From Elysia crispata (lineage: Eukaryota; Mollusca; Gastropoda; Plakobranchidae), in contig JAWDGP010005686.1 in assembly GCA_033675545.1 (NCBI GenBank), forward strand, positions 1,350,001 through 1,414,000: a DNA stretch of 64,000 nt, given 5' to 3'. The translations under genes were made by a program, and so were the position numbers. Shown here piece by piece: positions 63,700 through 64,000 of this stretch. Each line of letters opens with the position of its first letter. Position 1 is the first letter of the stretch. The notes beneath the pieces are model-generated. The model ran no database searches and was not told the DNA's origin. It worked only from the letters and a program-made list of their open reading frames with translations.

Positions 63700-64000
63700 A
63701 ACCGGCAGAGGATAGAGCACGGGATTAGAACACATCAACACGTGACCGGCAGAGGATAGAGCACGGGATTAGAACACATCAACACGTGACCGGCAGAGGA
63801 TAGAGCACAGGATTAGAACACCTCAACACGTGACCGGCAGAGGATAGAGCACAGGATTAGAACACATCAACACGTGACCGGCAGAGGATAGAGCACAGGA
63901 TTAGAACACATCAACACGTGACCGGCAGAGGATAGAGCACAGGATTAGAACACCTCAACACGTGACCGGCAGAGGATAGAGCACAGGATTAGAACACCTC
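63700..64000. repeat. 44-bp minisatellite, cut by window end
   Basis: About seven copies of ACCGGCAGAGGATAGAGCAC plus GGGATTAGAACACATCAACACGTG. Variation: CACGGG/CACAGG, CACATC/CACCTC. Confidence 0.95.

Overview
Metazoan nuclear DNA, AT-rich, with long introns, a Ty3/gypsy-type LTR retrotransposon, a dead MULE transposase and an extraordinary load of unrelated tandem repeats. The intron-rich K-Cl cotransporter gene and retroelement types fit an invertebrate. A lophotrochozoan such as a mollusc is my guess, not something the sequence proves.

Left third (1-23140): a 55-bp minisatellite (1-545), then an approximately 11.8-kb minisatellite with a 49/45-bp unit (1705-5205 and 14806-23140). A complete 9.6-kb LTR retrotransposon (5206-14805) splits it. 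The element has identical-length LTRs (1222 bp, three mismatches seen), a 5-bp target duplication, a PBS, a polypurine tract and one intact 1473-codon gag-pol frame. Its integrase lies before the reverse transcriptase, the unusual Gmr1-like order.

Middle (23140-42057): a broken MULE-family transposase (about 25005-26143, + strand) with a 72-bp in-phase tandem expansion inside its coding sequence. Many minisatellites and microsatellites follow (82, 48, 12, 50, 27, 67, 40 and 30-bp units, (CT)n, (AG)n), one of which keeps both strands open for over 2 kb. A probable tRNA-derived SINE lies near 35700. No other gene was recognised here.

Right third (42058-61220, minus strand): the last 20 exons of a K-Cl cotransporter gene (SLC12A4-7/kcc family). 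All exon phases join without a break to give about 760 residues, ending in the family's conserved C-terminus. The first, N-terminal exons lie beyond the window.

Two features of this gene stand out. Four of its introns carry U12-type (minor spliceosome) signals, one of them AT-AC. Several minisatellites also start at exon edges and copy the splice signal itself: about 27 copies of a 5' splice site after the first visible exon, and 10 copies of a 3' splice site before exon 11. Additional arrays sit in other introns and at the right edge.
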